From Ferruginibacter paludis (GTDB lineage Bacteria > Bacteroidota > Bacteroidia > Chitinophagales > Chitinophagaceae), in NCBI RefSeq assembly GCF_030409685.1, contig NZ_JAUFQJ010000024.1, forward strand, positions 496,001-560,000: DNA of 64,000 nucleotides. Direction: 5' to 3'. A program made the position numbers and the translations under genes. The first letter of the stretch is position 1. Every line of letters begins with the position of its first letter. Positions 1 to 8,832 of this stretch are shown piece after piece. The notes beneath the pieces are model-generated. The model was given only the letters and a program-made list of their open reading frames with translations. It was not told the origin of the DNA and did not search any database.

Positions 1-1104
1 CCAGTCGATACTATATCTGTTGGCGCACAAGTATCGGGAGTAGTAAAAAAAGTATTGGTTGATTTTAATGATTTGGTAAAAAAAGGGCAGTTGCTGGCAC
101 AGGTTGACCCTTCCATTCTGGCCGCACAGCAAGATCAGACACAGGCAAATCTTACCAGCGCAAAAAGTAACCTGGTATTTCAAAAAAGTACGTTTGAACG
201 GCAGGACCAATTGTTTAAACTGGGCGCCATCAGTAAGGCTGATTATCAAATGGCATTGAACCAGTTTAATAGTGCTAAAGCGGCTGTTGACAATGCAGCT
301 GCACAATTGAGGATGATACAAAAAACACTTTCTTATACCAACATATTTTCCCCGGTTACTGGAGTGGTACTTAACAGAAACGTAAGTGCGGGACAAACCA
401 TCGCTTCTAGTTTTAATGCCCCGGTTTTGTTTGTAATTGCGAAAGATCTTACCAAAATGCAGGTAAACGCCGCTGTAGACGAAGCCGATATTGGAGGTGT
501 AAAGACCGGGCAGAATGCCAGTTTTACAGTAGATGCATTTCCAGATGATATTTTTGAAGGAACTGTACAGGAGGTGTTACTGCACCCCCGTGTATCGGCC
601 AATGTAGTTACTTATACTACACTTATTAATGTTGATAATGCTGCGATGAAATTAAAGCCAGGTATGACGGCCAGCATCAATATTTATATAGAAGAAGACA
701 GCAATGCATTACTTATTCCTTCGCGGGCCTTAACCTTTAAGCCGGATTCTGTATTACGAAACCGATATACGATTATAAGGGCGGAAAGAGATACTGCTGC
801 ATTAAAAAGAAGTAAACAAGCCCGGCCTGGCCGCCGGGATGCTGCCCGAGAACTGGCAGGTGAAAATGCAGCAATCAGAAAATCTTACGTTTGGATAAAG
901 ACAGGTGATACACTTATGGAAAGGGCAGTTATTTCTGGTTTGAATGATGATAGTTATGTAAAAATAATCAACGGGTTGTTGCCGGAGGAGGAGGTAATTA
1001 CCAACACTGTAAAAGGATCTGCCAAAACGAATGCTGATAACACGCAACGAAGTCCTTTTATGCCGCAAATGCAACGGAGGCCCGCATCCATTTCAAGAAA
1101 TTAA
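1..1104 (+). CDS. HlyD/MacA-type efflux periplasmic adaptor (5' end outside window)
   Basis: This is a membrane fusion protein that would link an inner-membrane ABC exporter to an outer-membrane TolC-like channel in the periplasm. The reading frame is open from base 1 (first residues PVDTISVGAQVSG), so the start, signal sequence and first lipoyl half are missing; the TTG at 55 is internal. Visible parts are the lipoyl segment (VLVDFNDLVKKGQLLAQVD), a coiled-coil hairpin rich in Gln and Ala, the second lipoyl half (SPVTGVVLNRNVSAGQ) and a beta-barrel region ending near LKPGMTASINIYI. A basic insert (KRSKQARPGRRDAAR) lies before the membrane-proximal domain. The gene ends 5 bp before the next ATPase gene, so it is the first visible gene of an export operon. 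The substrate is unknown. Confidence 0.9.
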   Translation, partial: PVDTISVGAQVSGVVKKVLVDFNDLVKKGQLLAQVDPSILAAQQDQTQANLTSAKSNLVFQKSTFERQDQLFKLGAISKADYQMALNQFNSAKAAVDNAAAQLRMIQKTLSYTNIFSPVTGVVLNRNVSAGQTIASSFNAPVLFVIAKDLTKMQVNAAVDEADIGGVKTGQNASFTVDAFPDDIFEGTVQEVLLHPRVSANVVTYTTLINVDNAAMKLKPGMTASINIYIEEDSNALLIPSRALTFKPDSVLRNRYTIIRAERDTAALKRSKQARPGRRDAARELAGENAAIRKSYVWIKTGDTLMERAVISGLNDDSYVKIINGLLPEEEVITNTVKGSAKTNADNTQRSPFMPQMQRRPASISRN

Positions 1105-1109
1105 ATTCA

Positions 1110-1883
1110 ATGATTGATATGAGTTCTGTAATTGTTGATATTAAAAACCTGCAACGGGAATTTAAAGTGGGGAATGAGGTTGTCCGGGCGCTGGATGATG
1201 TCAGTTTTTCAATCAATGCAGGTGAATTTATAACGATCATGGGAAGCAGCGGATCGGGTAAGACAACGTTGTTAAACATACTTGGCTGTCTTGACAAGCC
1301 TACCGGCGGAGAATATTTGCTGGATGGCACACAGGTAAGCAAACTTTCCAAAACTGAACTGGCAAGATTGAGAAATCAAAAACTAGGATTTGTTTTTCAA
1401 TCCTATAACTTATTGGCCAGAACGTCTGCCATAGAAAATATTGAATTGCCATTATTGTACAATGCCAGATTTTCCGCAAGGGAAAGACGGGAAAAAGCTA
1501 TGGCTGCATTGGCTGCAGTTAAACTTACAGACCGGATGAATCATCTGCCCAATCAACTATCAGGTGGCCAGCAGCAAAGGGTAGCTATTGCAAGGGCTTT
1601 AGTCAATGATCCGGTGATGATACTGGCGGACGAAGCTACCGGTAATCTTGATTCAAGAACTTCATACGAAATAATGATGCTGATTCAGGAGTTGAATAAT
1701 GACCAGGGAAAAACAATCGTGTTTGTAACACATGAGCCGGATATTGCTGCATTCAGTAAACGAACCATCACATTAAGAGATGGAAGAATTTTAAAAGACC
1801 ATATCAATAGGGATGTACAAAATGCAAAAGACGTTTTAAAAAACCTGTCCCCAATTACAGCACCGTCAAATATTGCAACATGA
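1110..1883 (+). CDS. MacB/LolD-type ABC transporter ATP-binding protein
   Basis: This is the cytoplasmic ATPase of a MacB-type exporter. In its 257 residues the Walker A motif GSSGSGKTT, the Q-loop in FVFQSYNLLARTSAIEN, the signature LSGGQQQR, the Walker B motif VMILADEATGNLDS and the H-loop THEPD are all visible, and the LDS after Walker B is typical of the LolD/MacB subfamily. The start at 1110 leaves 5 bp to the adaptor; a second ATG at 1119 is also possible. Its stop overlaps the next gene's start (ATGA at 1880-1883), which suggests translational coupling to the permease. In canonical E. coli MacB the ATPase and permease are fused; here they are two genes, as is common in Bacteroidota. 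Confidence 0.93.
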   Translation: MIDMSSVIVDIKNLQREFKVGNEVVRALDDVSFSINAGEFITIMGSSGSGKTTLLNILGCLDKPTGGEYLLDGTQVSKLSKTELARLRNQKLGFVFQSYNLLARTSAIENIELPLLYNARFSARERREKAMAALAAVKLTDRMNHLPNQLSGGQQQRVAIARALVNDPVMILADEATGNLDSRTSYEIMMLIQELNNDQGKTIVFVTHEPDIAAFSKRTITLRDGRILKDHINRDVQNAKDVLKNLSPITAPSNIAT

Positions 1884-3100
1884 AAATGGCGAATCTTTTA
1901 CGTATAGCCTGGCGGGCAATTAACCGCAACAGGATGAGAACTTTTCTAACCATGCTGGGTATCATCATTGGTGTGGCTGCGGTTATTGCAATGACGGCAA
2001 TCGGTCAGGGTTCTAAGCAAAGTATCCAAAAACAGATCTCAGGGATGGGCAGCAATATGATAACAATAAGACCTAACAGTAACGTAACCGGTGGTGTAAG
2101 AATGGACAACACCAGCGTACAATCTCTTACGGAACAGGACATTACGGCGTTACAAAAACAACCGGAGTACATCGATGCCATCTCACCCTCTGTTACATCC
2201 CGTGGCCAGGTTATTAACGGACCGTATAACTGGGCCACCAGTATGCAGGGGGTATTTCCCGAATACCTCGCCATTCGTGGCTGGCCATTGCTGGATGGCG
2301 TATCATTTACAAGCCAGGATATAAAGTCGGCAGCTAAAGTTTGTCTTTTAGGACAGACCGTATTGAATAACCTTTTTCCGAATGGAGAAGATGCATTGGG
2401 CAAAATCATCCGGTTTAAAAATATCCCATTTAAAATAATAGGCGTATTAAGTAAAAAAGGTGAAAATACTTTCGGACAAGACCAGGATGATGTAATACTT
2501 GCTCCGGTAAATACCGTTCAGAAACGTGTACTGGCAACCACTTACTATCAAAATATTTTTGTCTCGGCCATTGACGAAAACGCAACAGACAAGGCCGCTG
2601 CCGAAATACAACAGGTACTTAGAACAAGTCACCGGTTGGCAAAAGGAACCGATAACGACTTTACGGTAAGGACGCAGGCTGAGCTGATAAATACTTTTTC
2701 GGCCACCAGCCAGATACTTACAATTTTACTCACAGTGATTGCCGGCATATCACTTTTAGTTGGAGGAATTGGAATCATGAATATTATGTACGTATCTGTC
2801 ACCGAAAGAACCAAAGAAATTGGGTTAAGAATGTCGATTGGTGCCAGGGGGATAGATATCTTACTGCAATTTTTGATTGAAGCGATTTTAATAAGTATTA
2901 CCGGAGGAGTACTTGGCGCAGGACTGGGCATAGTGGCTACCAGGCTGGTAACTTTTTTTATTCATTGGCCAACACTTGTAACCGAGTATTCGGTGATAAT
3001 TTCTTTTTTGGTGTGTTTTATTACTGGTGTATTTTTTGGCTATTATCCTGCATTAAAAGCTTCCAGGTTAGATCCGATTGAAGCCTTGCATTACGAGTAA
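1880..3100 (+). CDS. MacB/FtsX-family ABC transporter permease
   Basis: This is the inner-membrane permease of the MacB-type exporter (406 residues). The sequence has an N-terminal membrane segment (TFLTMLGIIIGVAAVIAMTA), a large periplasmic MacB core domain (about residues 45-240) and an FtsX domain with three C-terminal membrane segments (about 275-400). The conserved stretch VGGIGIMNIMYVSVTERTKE is diagnostic of MacB permeases. Such transporters work by mechanotransmission, using ATP hydrolysis in the cytoplasm to drive periplasmic movement rather than moving a substrate across the inner membrane. The gene overlaps the ATPase gene by 4 bp. No cargo can be read from the sequence. Confidence 0.93.
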   Translation: MKMANLLRIAWRAINRNRMRTFLTMLGIIIGVAAVIAMTAIGQGSKQSIQKQISGMGSNMITIRPNSNVTGGVRMDNTSVQSLTEQDITALQKQPEYIDAISPSVTSRGQVINGPYNWATSMQGVFPEYLAIRGWPLLDGVSFTSQDIKSAAKVCLLGQTVLNNLFPNGEDALGKIIRFKNIPFKIIGVLSKKGENTFGQDQDDVILAPVNTVQKRVLATTYYQNIFVSAIDENATDKAAAEIQQVLRTSHRLAKGTDNDFTVRTQAELINTFSATSQILTILLTVIAGISLLVGGIGIMNIMYVSVTERTKEIGLRMSIGARGIDILLQFLIEAILISITGGVLGAGLGIVATRLVTFFIHWPTLVTEYSVIISFLVCFITGVFFGYYPALKASRLDPIEALHYE

Positions 3101-3155
3101 ATATGGGCAATATAACATCTATTTTACCCAGGTTAAAAAATAAAAGCATTAAATA

Positions 3156-3956
3156 ATGGCAATTGTTGTGCAAACAGAACAACTCAGCAAACGATTCGGC
3201 GATTTTATTGCAGTAGATAGCCTGAATATAACAATAAATGAGGGGGAGATATATTCGTTGCTTGGTCCTAATGGAGCGGGGAAATCTACTGCAATCAAAA
3301 TGCTGACCACACTATTAAAACCCTCTTCAGGCGATGCCTGGATTGATGGTATAAGCATTGCAAAAAGTCCTTTTAAAGTGAGGAGCCTGATTGGCTATGT
3401 ACCCCAAATGCTTTCCGCTGAGGGCACACTGACGGGTTATGAAAATCTTTTACTTTTTGCAAAGCTTTATGATATTCCATCGAAAGAAGGCAAGCAAAGA
3501 ATAAACCAGGCATTGGCGTTTATGAGTCTGCAGGAAGCAGCTCATAAACCGGTTAAAACCTATTCCGGTGGAATGATCAGGCGGCTGGAAATTGCCCAGT
3601 CGATGCTACATCGTCCTAAGGTATTATTTTTGGATGAACCGACTACCGGCCTTGATCCCATTGGTGTGAAATCGGTGTGGGAACATATTCTGGAACTAAA
3701 AAAAGAGTTTGGTACTACCATATTACTAACCACGCACATAATGGAAGAAGCAGATAAACTATCTACGCATATTGCATTTCTGTCGCGGGGCAAATTGGTT
3801 GCTTCAGGAACACCTGCGGAATTGAAAAATTCATTAAATAAAGCAGGCGCCACAATGGAAGATGTATTTATTTATTACACCAAAGAATCGGTGGACAGTC
3901 AAAGAGACTTTCACGAAGTAGCCGCAGAACGTAAAACGACATCCCGTTTAGGATAA
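3156..3956 (+). CDS. DrrA-type ABC transporter ATP-binding protein
   Basis: This is the ATPase of a second exporter in the same operon (266 residues). Walker A GPNGAGKST, the signature YSGGMIRRLEIAQSM, Walker B VLFLDEPTTGLDPIG and the switch THIMEEA are present; the TTGLDP form and the short C-terminal tail fit the daunorubicin-resistance DrrA family that partners ABC-2 permeases. The ATG at 3156 shares one base with the stop of a 17-codon reading frame at 3103-3156 (TAATG), which could couple translation to the upstream gene. The permease gene follows 10 bp later. The transported compound (drug, lipid or polysaccharide) cannot be inferred. Confidence 0.93.
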   Translation: MAIVVQTEQLSKRFGDFIAVDSLNITINEGEIYSLLGPNGAGKSTAIKMLTTLLKPSSGDAWIDGISIAKSPFKVRSLIGYVPQMLSAEGTLTGYENLLLFAKLYDIPSKEGKQRINQALAFMSLQEAAHKPVKTYSGGMIRRLEIAQSMLHRPKVLFLDEPTTGLDPIGVKSVWEHILELKKEFGTTILLTTHIMEEADKLSTHIAFLSRGKLVASGTPAELKNSLNKAGATMEDVFIYYTKESVDSQRDFHEVAAERKTTSRLG

Positions 3957-3966
3957 AAACAAATAC

Positions 3967-4731
3967 ATGATACGGTTTATACTAAAAACATTTGTAATCA
4001 CAGAATTGGAAATCAGAAAAATATTTCATGACCCGACTGAGATTGTATTACGTACTGTCCAGCCTACTTTGTGGCTGTTGATATTTGGCCAGGTTTTTCA
4101 AAAAATGCATCCAATGAATGGGAGCATGCCTTATATAGATTTCATGACACCCGGTATATTAGCCCAAAGCGTTTTGTTTATATCCATCTTTTACGGCATT
4201 GCAGTTATCTGGGAAAGAGACCTTGGCCTTACGCAAAAATTTTTGGTAACACCAACGCCAAGAACTGCGCTGGTACTGGGTAAGGCGCTCTCTGCAGGCA
4301 TACGCTCTATACCGGTGATGACAATAATTTACATGTTGGCTTTTTTACTGAAAGTAAAACTAAACCTGGCTATAACAGAGATATTTACCGTGTTGCTGGC
4401 AGTAGTGATGGCATCTGTTTTGTTTTCAACATTTTCTTTGATTATTGCTTGCCTGGTAAAAACAAGAGAACGGTTTATGGGTATTGGGCAGGTACTAACT
4501 ATGCCTCTATTTTTTGCGAGTAATGCCATATATCCGATAGACATTATGCCGCGCTGGCTGCAAATACTTTCTCATGTTAATCCGTTAACCTACACGATCA
4601 ATGTGTTACGGTCATCCATGCTCCAAAATCAATCGCAGGCAAATGTGTTTCGGGATCTTGGTATTTTAATGATATTGTGTGTATTGCTAATTATTATCGG
4701 CGGCGCTTTATACAAAAGGGTAATTATTTAA
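3967..4731 (+). CDS. ABC-2 type (DrrB-like) transporter permease
   Basis: This is an integral inner-membrane permease of 254 residues with about six predicted membrane segments. The N-terminal cytoplasmic helix (ELEIRKIFHDPTEIVLRTVQP) and the motif NPLTYTINVLR near the C-terminus are typical of the ABC-2 permease family that pairs with DrrA ATPases. It closes the five-gene export operon. The next gene is convergent (ends at 4789) and the 57 bp between them show no clear hairpin terminator. Confidence 0.9.
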   Translation: MIRFILKTFVITELEIRKIFHDPTEIVLRTVQPTLWLLIFGQVFQKMHPMNGSMPYIDFMTPGILAQSVLFISIFYGIAVIWERDLGLTQKFLVTPTPRTALVLGKALSAGIRSIPVMTIIYMLAFLLKVKLNLAITEIFTVLLAVVMASVLFSTFSLIIACLVKTRERFMGIGQVLTMPLFFASNAIYPIDIMPRWLQILSHVNPLTYTINVLRSSMLQNQSQANVFRDLGILMILCVLLIIIGGALYKRVII

Positions 4732-4788
4732 ACCTGGTAAAAATTCAAGCGCATAGTCATGCCAATCTATTCCAAAATCAGCTACGGC

Positions 4789-6222
4789 CTAACTTATCAA
4801 AAGTTCTTTGATTGCCTTTCCCTTTCCATCCGGTGTTGTATAAAAAGGACGTTTTTCAATTTCATATTGCGTGTCTTCCGGAATGCCCAACGCATGATAA
4901 ATTGTCTGGTGCACCTGGTCTATCTTAACCGGATTTTCAATGGTTTTACAAGGCCGTTCATCCGCCGTTTTTCCATACACAAATCCTTTTTTAATGCCAC
5001 CTCCAAACATTAGCATTGAACAGCCATCTGTAAAGTGGCGGTGCATACCGTAAAACTTTATATCAGGTAAAATATCCGGCTGAGCTACCTGCTCCTGCAC
5101 TTTGGCATCCGGCCGGCCTTCCACCATCATATCCCTGCTGAATTCACTGGCCAGTATTACGAGTGTTCTGTCCAGCCGCCCGCTTTTATCCAGGTCTTTA
5201 ATTAGTTGGGATACGGGTCCGTCGATCATCTTTTTCATATTCACCATACGGGTATGGCCATTTTCGTGCGTATCGAAACCAACAAAAGGCTCATACTCGG
5301 TTGTAACGCTTATAAAACGGGCACCTTGTTCCGTGAGCCTTTTGGCCAGTAAACATCCCAGACCAAAGCGGCCGGTATTGTAAATATCATAGCTTGCCTT
5401 TGGTTCAAGGCTAAGGTTAAAAGCACTTGCTTCCGGTGAATTCAATAACATATAAGCCTGCTCCATAGAACGCTTCAATGATTCTTTTTGGTAATCGCTG
5501 CCAAACTCACCCGCCGGACTTTTACTGATAAGTTCATTGTACAATTGGTTGCGCCTTTCAAAACGTTTAGCGCCCATACCCACTGGCGGCCGCACACTTT
5601 CCAAACCCTGTGTAGGATCGGGTATCATAAAAGGACCAAATTCATTACCCAGGAAACCGGCGGTGTGAAAAGCTTTTAATTCTTCAGCTTCTCCCAAAGT
5701 AAAGCGCTGACCGATGTCGATGAAAGCAGGAATTACCGGGTTTTTAGGACCCAGTTCTTTTGCTATCCAGGCACCGAGGTGTGGCGCTGCAGCTGTTTGT
5801 GGCGGCTCATAACAGGTATGCCAGTGATACTGATGTCTTGAGTGAAGGATATGCCCCATATCGGCGGCCACATACGACCGGATAAGACTGCCTTTGTTCA
5901 TCACACTGCCAATGGATTGCAACCCCTCAGAAAAATGAATTCCATCCAATGCGGTTGGCAGGGATTGAAACGTGCTCAGCACCCTGTTACCTTCCATACC
6001 TTTTTCATAAGGTGTGAATCTTTTGGGGTCAAAGGTTTCAGTATGCGCCATGCCACCCGCCATCCATAAAAGGATGACTGTATCTGCGGTACCGTCATTC
6101 AGCTTTGATTTTTTGCCGCAACCACTTAACAAACTTGCCACAGGCGCTCCGGCTGCCAGCGCTGCCAATGTAGCGGTGCTGGCGGTTTTAAGAAAATCTC
6201 TTCTGTTCCAATAAGCATTCAT
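4789..6222 (-). CDS. DUF1501 family protein with a twin-arginine lipoprotein signal
   Basis: This protein (477 residues from the ATG at 6222; an upstream TTG at 6240 is less likely) belongs to DUF1501, a family with an alkaline-phosphatase/sulfatase-like fold. The N-terminus carries a twin-arginine signal (NRRDFLK, Arg7-Arg8) followed by a lipobox LSGC with Cys35, so it should be exported folded and lipid-anchored. Recognisable family parts are LLWMAGGMAHTETFDPK near the start, TEYEPFVGFDTHENGH in the middle and ILASEFSRD. It lies 44 bp after the DUF1549/DUF1553 gene on the same strand. The two families are habitual neighbours in Planctomycetes and many Bacteroidota. Their substrate has not been established to my knowledge. 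Confidence 0.88.
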   Translation of the reverse strand: MNAYWNRRDFLKTASTATLAALAAGAPVASLLSGCGKKSKLNDGTADTVILLWMAGGMAHTETFDPKRFTPYEKGMEGNRVLSTFQSLPTALDGIHFSEGLQSIGSVMNKGSLIRSYVAADMGHILHSRHQYHWHTCYEPPQTAAAPHLGAWIAKELGPKNPVIPAFIDIGQRFTLGEAEELKAFHTAGFLGNEFGPFMIPDPTQGLESVRPPVGMGAKRFERRNQLYNELISKSPAGEFGSDYQKESLKRSMEQAYMLLNSPEASAFNLSLEPKASYDIYNTGRFGLGCLLAKRLTEQGARFISVTTEYEPFVGFDTHENGHTRMVNMKKMIDGPVSQLIKDLDKSGRLDRTLVILASEFSRDMMVEGRPDAKVQEQVAQPDILPDIKFYGMHRHFTDGCSMLMFGGGIKKGFVYGKTADERPCKTIENPVKIDQVHQTIYHALGIPEDTQYEIEKRPFYTTPDGKGKAIKELLIS

Positions 6223-6266
6223 ACAGTTCAATTTATGCAATGAGCAAATATTGTATTTTTCAGCAA

Positions 6267-8744
6267 TTAATAAATCAATTGAAATTCAGGATGAAGGGCA
6301 ATGGCCCATAAAAAATCCTGTACCGCATCAATAGAAGGTGCACTGCCCAGCGCTGTTAATGCAACCTTTTCTTCTTCCTTCGATGGTAACCTGCCAATGG
6401 CCGCCCGGTAAACTTCCCTCGTCATGGTTAATGGATCTTTATACTTTTCTTTCCATTTTATAGCGGCTTTGTGTAAGGCCTGGTTAAATTGTGCGCCATT
6501 GGTTAATTCCAGTGCCTGCAATAAGCTGGCCTGTGAAGTTCTGCTGGTGGACACTGTCTCCCTGTTTGGGCGTCCCAAAGCCGTAAGAAAAGCATCATTT
6601 TTTACCAGGGATGCCCTTGCAAAAGGAATGTTCGGTTTTATGTTTTCCGGCATAAGGTTGAAAACAATCATACTGTCTGCATAAACAGGTGCCAGTACCT
6701 GTCCAACCGCATCGGTAAACTCTTCTGCGGTAAGCCTTCTTGTTACCATACCCTTAAACACGAAATCTTTGGTTGTAAGCAATCCCGGTTCCTTTACCGT
6801 TACCGAAGGCTGCTGATAAATTTGAGAAGTAAGGATGGTATACATCAGTTTTTTAATGTCATATCCTGAAGTTACAAAATCATATGCAAGCCAGTCGAGC
6901 AGGTCCTGGCTCCAGGGCTCATTGTCCATTACATCTACCGGTTCAACAATGCCCCGGCCCATTAGCTGGGCCCACATGCGGTTTACAAAAGTTCTGTACA
7001 GCCTGCCATTGCGGGGCTGCACCAGGCTGTCTGCCAATTGTTTTAATCTCTCCTTCCGGGGAGCATCCGGATTGATGTTGCCAAGCTCTTTAAATAATAT
7101 TCTTCTGCCGGCCATTTTGCCGGTTGGTTTATCACAACGGTTTATCTCCAGTGTACTGTCTGAAAAAACGTTGGCAAAAGCATAGGCATCATCCAGCTTC
7201 CAGTCGCTTACAAAACTGTTATGGCAGGAAGCGCATTTAAGATTAACGCCAAAGAAAACCTGCGATACATTCTGCGCCGCCTGCATTTCGGTACGCTGGC
7301 TGGAGTTGATGGTGCCGCGCCATTGAATGCCTTTTATAAAGCCATCAGATTGTTTATCGGGATTGATGAGTTCACTAACAAAACGATTGTACGGCTTGTT
7401 TTCTTTTAGTGATGTATACAACCATTTGGTTATGCCAAACCTGCCGCCGGTAATATAGCCGGTACCGGAATAATCGTTGCGCAATGCATCGTTCCAAAAG
7501 CTGAGCCATTGCTGTGTATAATCGTCATTGCGGTTCAACAGATGTTGCACCATCAGCGTTCTTTTATCGGGCCTGGTGTCTTTTACAAAAGCATCCATGC
7601 TGTCTGGCGGCGGTACCAGGCCGATGATATCCATATAAACACGGCGCAGGTAAATGCGATCTTCAACAGGCTTAACCCAGCTTATTTTATGTTGTTTAAA
7701 ATAGTTGTTGACAAACAAATCAACCGGTGAGGTAAGGTTGCCGGTAGCCGGTGGAACAGCAGGTAAACGGGGTGCCATGGCGGCTACCCGAAACAGGCTT
7801 CTTTCCGGTCCGTCAGGCCAGGGTGCGCCTTGTTTTATCCATAAAGTAAGGGTGGCTATTTCTGTTGCAGTAAGGCCTTTGCCTTTGGAAGGCATCGCTT
7901 CCTTATCCCTGCGGGAAAGGGATATGCGGCGGATGATCTCACTTTTATCAGGATGGCCCGGCGTAAGAATGCTACCGTTTTTTCCGCCTTTAAAAATGTA
8001 TTGTTTTGAATCCAGTCTCAGTTCACCTTTCACTTTTGTTTCGCCGTGACAGCTATAGCAATTATGCGCCAGTATCGTTCTAACCTGCAGGTTCAGTTCC
8101 TGCCTTTGTGAACTATCCAGTGGCCCTTTTATGCCAGCAAAAATAAAACTGCTGTCCGTTCCCGCCCCGGCGTCTTTACCAAATGGCAGCACGCTGCTGA
8201 GATAGTCTTCGCCATGTGTAAGTTCACTTCCATAATGACCAGCGACAGTAACACCCAATACAGTTGCAGTAAGCAGTATAATTGAAAATTTTCGTTGCTT
8301 TTTCAGATAGAGATAGTAAGTAGCGCAGGCCAGTATCATGGTAGCAATGCCCGACCATTGATGCACCTGTAATACATTGCTGCCGTAGGTTTCGGTGTTG
8401 GATAACAACAGGCCCAACACTACAGCTATCACTGATGAAATGGCACCGGTAGCAATTAATAAAGGCACACCGTTGCGGAGCTGAAGGGATGCACGCTTCC
8501 AGGAAATAAATTCGAAAAATAAAGCGATGTATAAAAGCCCCACGGGAAAATGTACAATCATAGGATGCAATCTTCCTAAAAACGACCAAAGCCAGAAGCC
8601 TTCACCGGCCACCGTTTCATGGCCTTCTGCCGATGCTGGATTGATAATACCTGACAGGAAAAATAGCAATACCCCGATGCTGCAACTGGTAATAGCAAGG
8701 CGTGATAGCCGCCTTTTTTTAATAAATTGTTTTAATATATTCAT
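6267..8744 (-). CDS. DUF2231-cytochrome c-DUF1549-DUF1553 multidomain membrane protein
   Basis: This 825-residue protein combines an N-terminal membrane region with about five helices, including the DUF2231-like stretch LGRLHPMIVHFPVGLLYIAL (about 56-75), a planctomycete-type cytochrome c domain with haem motif CYSCH at 229-233 and a possible axial Met at 284, a DUF1549 region (about 340-540) with a second CASCH motif at 504-508, and a C-terminal DUF1553 region (about 580-800). This architecture is well known from Planctomycetes, where the role is unclear but probably redox-linked. It is followed 44 bp later by the DUF1501 partner, so the two are probably co-transcribed. I infer a periplasmic haem protein anchored in the inner membrane. 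Confidence 0.88.
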   Translation of the reverse strand: MNILKQFIKKRRLSRLAITSCSIGVLLFFLSGIINPASAEGHETVAGEGFWLWSFLGRLHPMIVHFPVGLLYIALFFEFISWKRASLQLRNGVPLLIATGAISSVIAVVLGLLLSNTETYGSNVLQVHQWSGIATMILACATYYLYLKKQRKFSIILLTATVLGVTVAGHYGSELTHGEDYLSSVLPFGKDAGAGTDSSFIFAGIKGPLDSSQRQELNLQVRTILAHNCYSCHGETKVKGELRLDSKQYIFKGGKNGSILTPGHPDKSEIIRRISLSRRDKEAMPSKGKGLTATEIATLTLWIKQGAPWPDGPERSLFRVAAMAPRLPAVPPATGNLTSPVDLFVNNYFKQHKISWVKPVEDRIYLRRVYMDIIGLVPPPDSMDAFVKDTRPDKRTLMVQHLLNRNDDYTQQWLSFWNDALRNDYSGTGYITGGRFGITKWLYTSLKENKPYNRFVSELINPDKQSDGFIKGIQWRGTINSSQRTEMQAAQNVSQVFFGVNLKCASCHNSFVSDWKLDDAYAFANVFSDSTLEINRCDKPTGKMAGRRILFKELGNINPDAPRKERLKQLADSLVQPRNGRLYRTFVNRMWAQLMGRGIVEPVDVMDNEPWSQDLLDWLAYDFVTSGYDIKKLMYTILTSQIYQQPSVTVKEPGLLTTKDFVFKGMVTRRLTAEEFTDAVGQVLAPVYADSMIVFNLMPENIKPNIPFARASLVKNDAFLTALGRPNRETVSTSRTSQASLLQALELTNGAQFNQALHKAAIKWKEKYKDPLTMTREVYRAAIGRLPSKEEEKVALTALGSAPSIDAVQDFLWAIALHPEFQLIY

Positions 8745-8832
8745 CTGGTTTCCTGACAGGTTCTTTAAAGAAAAGTACGATGATTAATCCTAAATACCAT
8801 AAGCTATTTTAACTGCCAAAGCTAAACTTACA

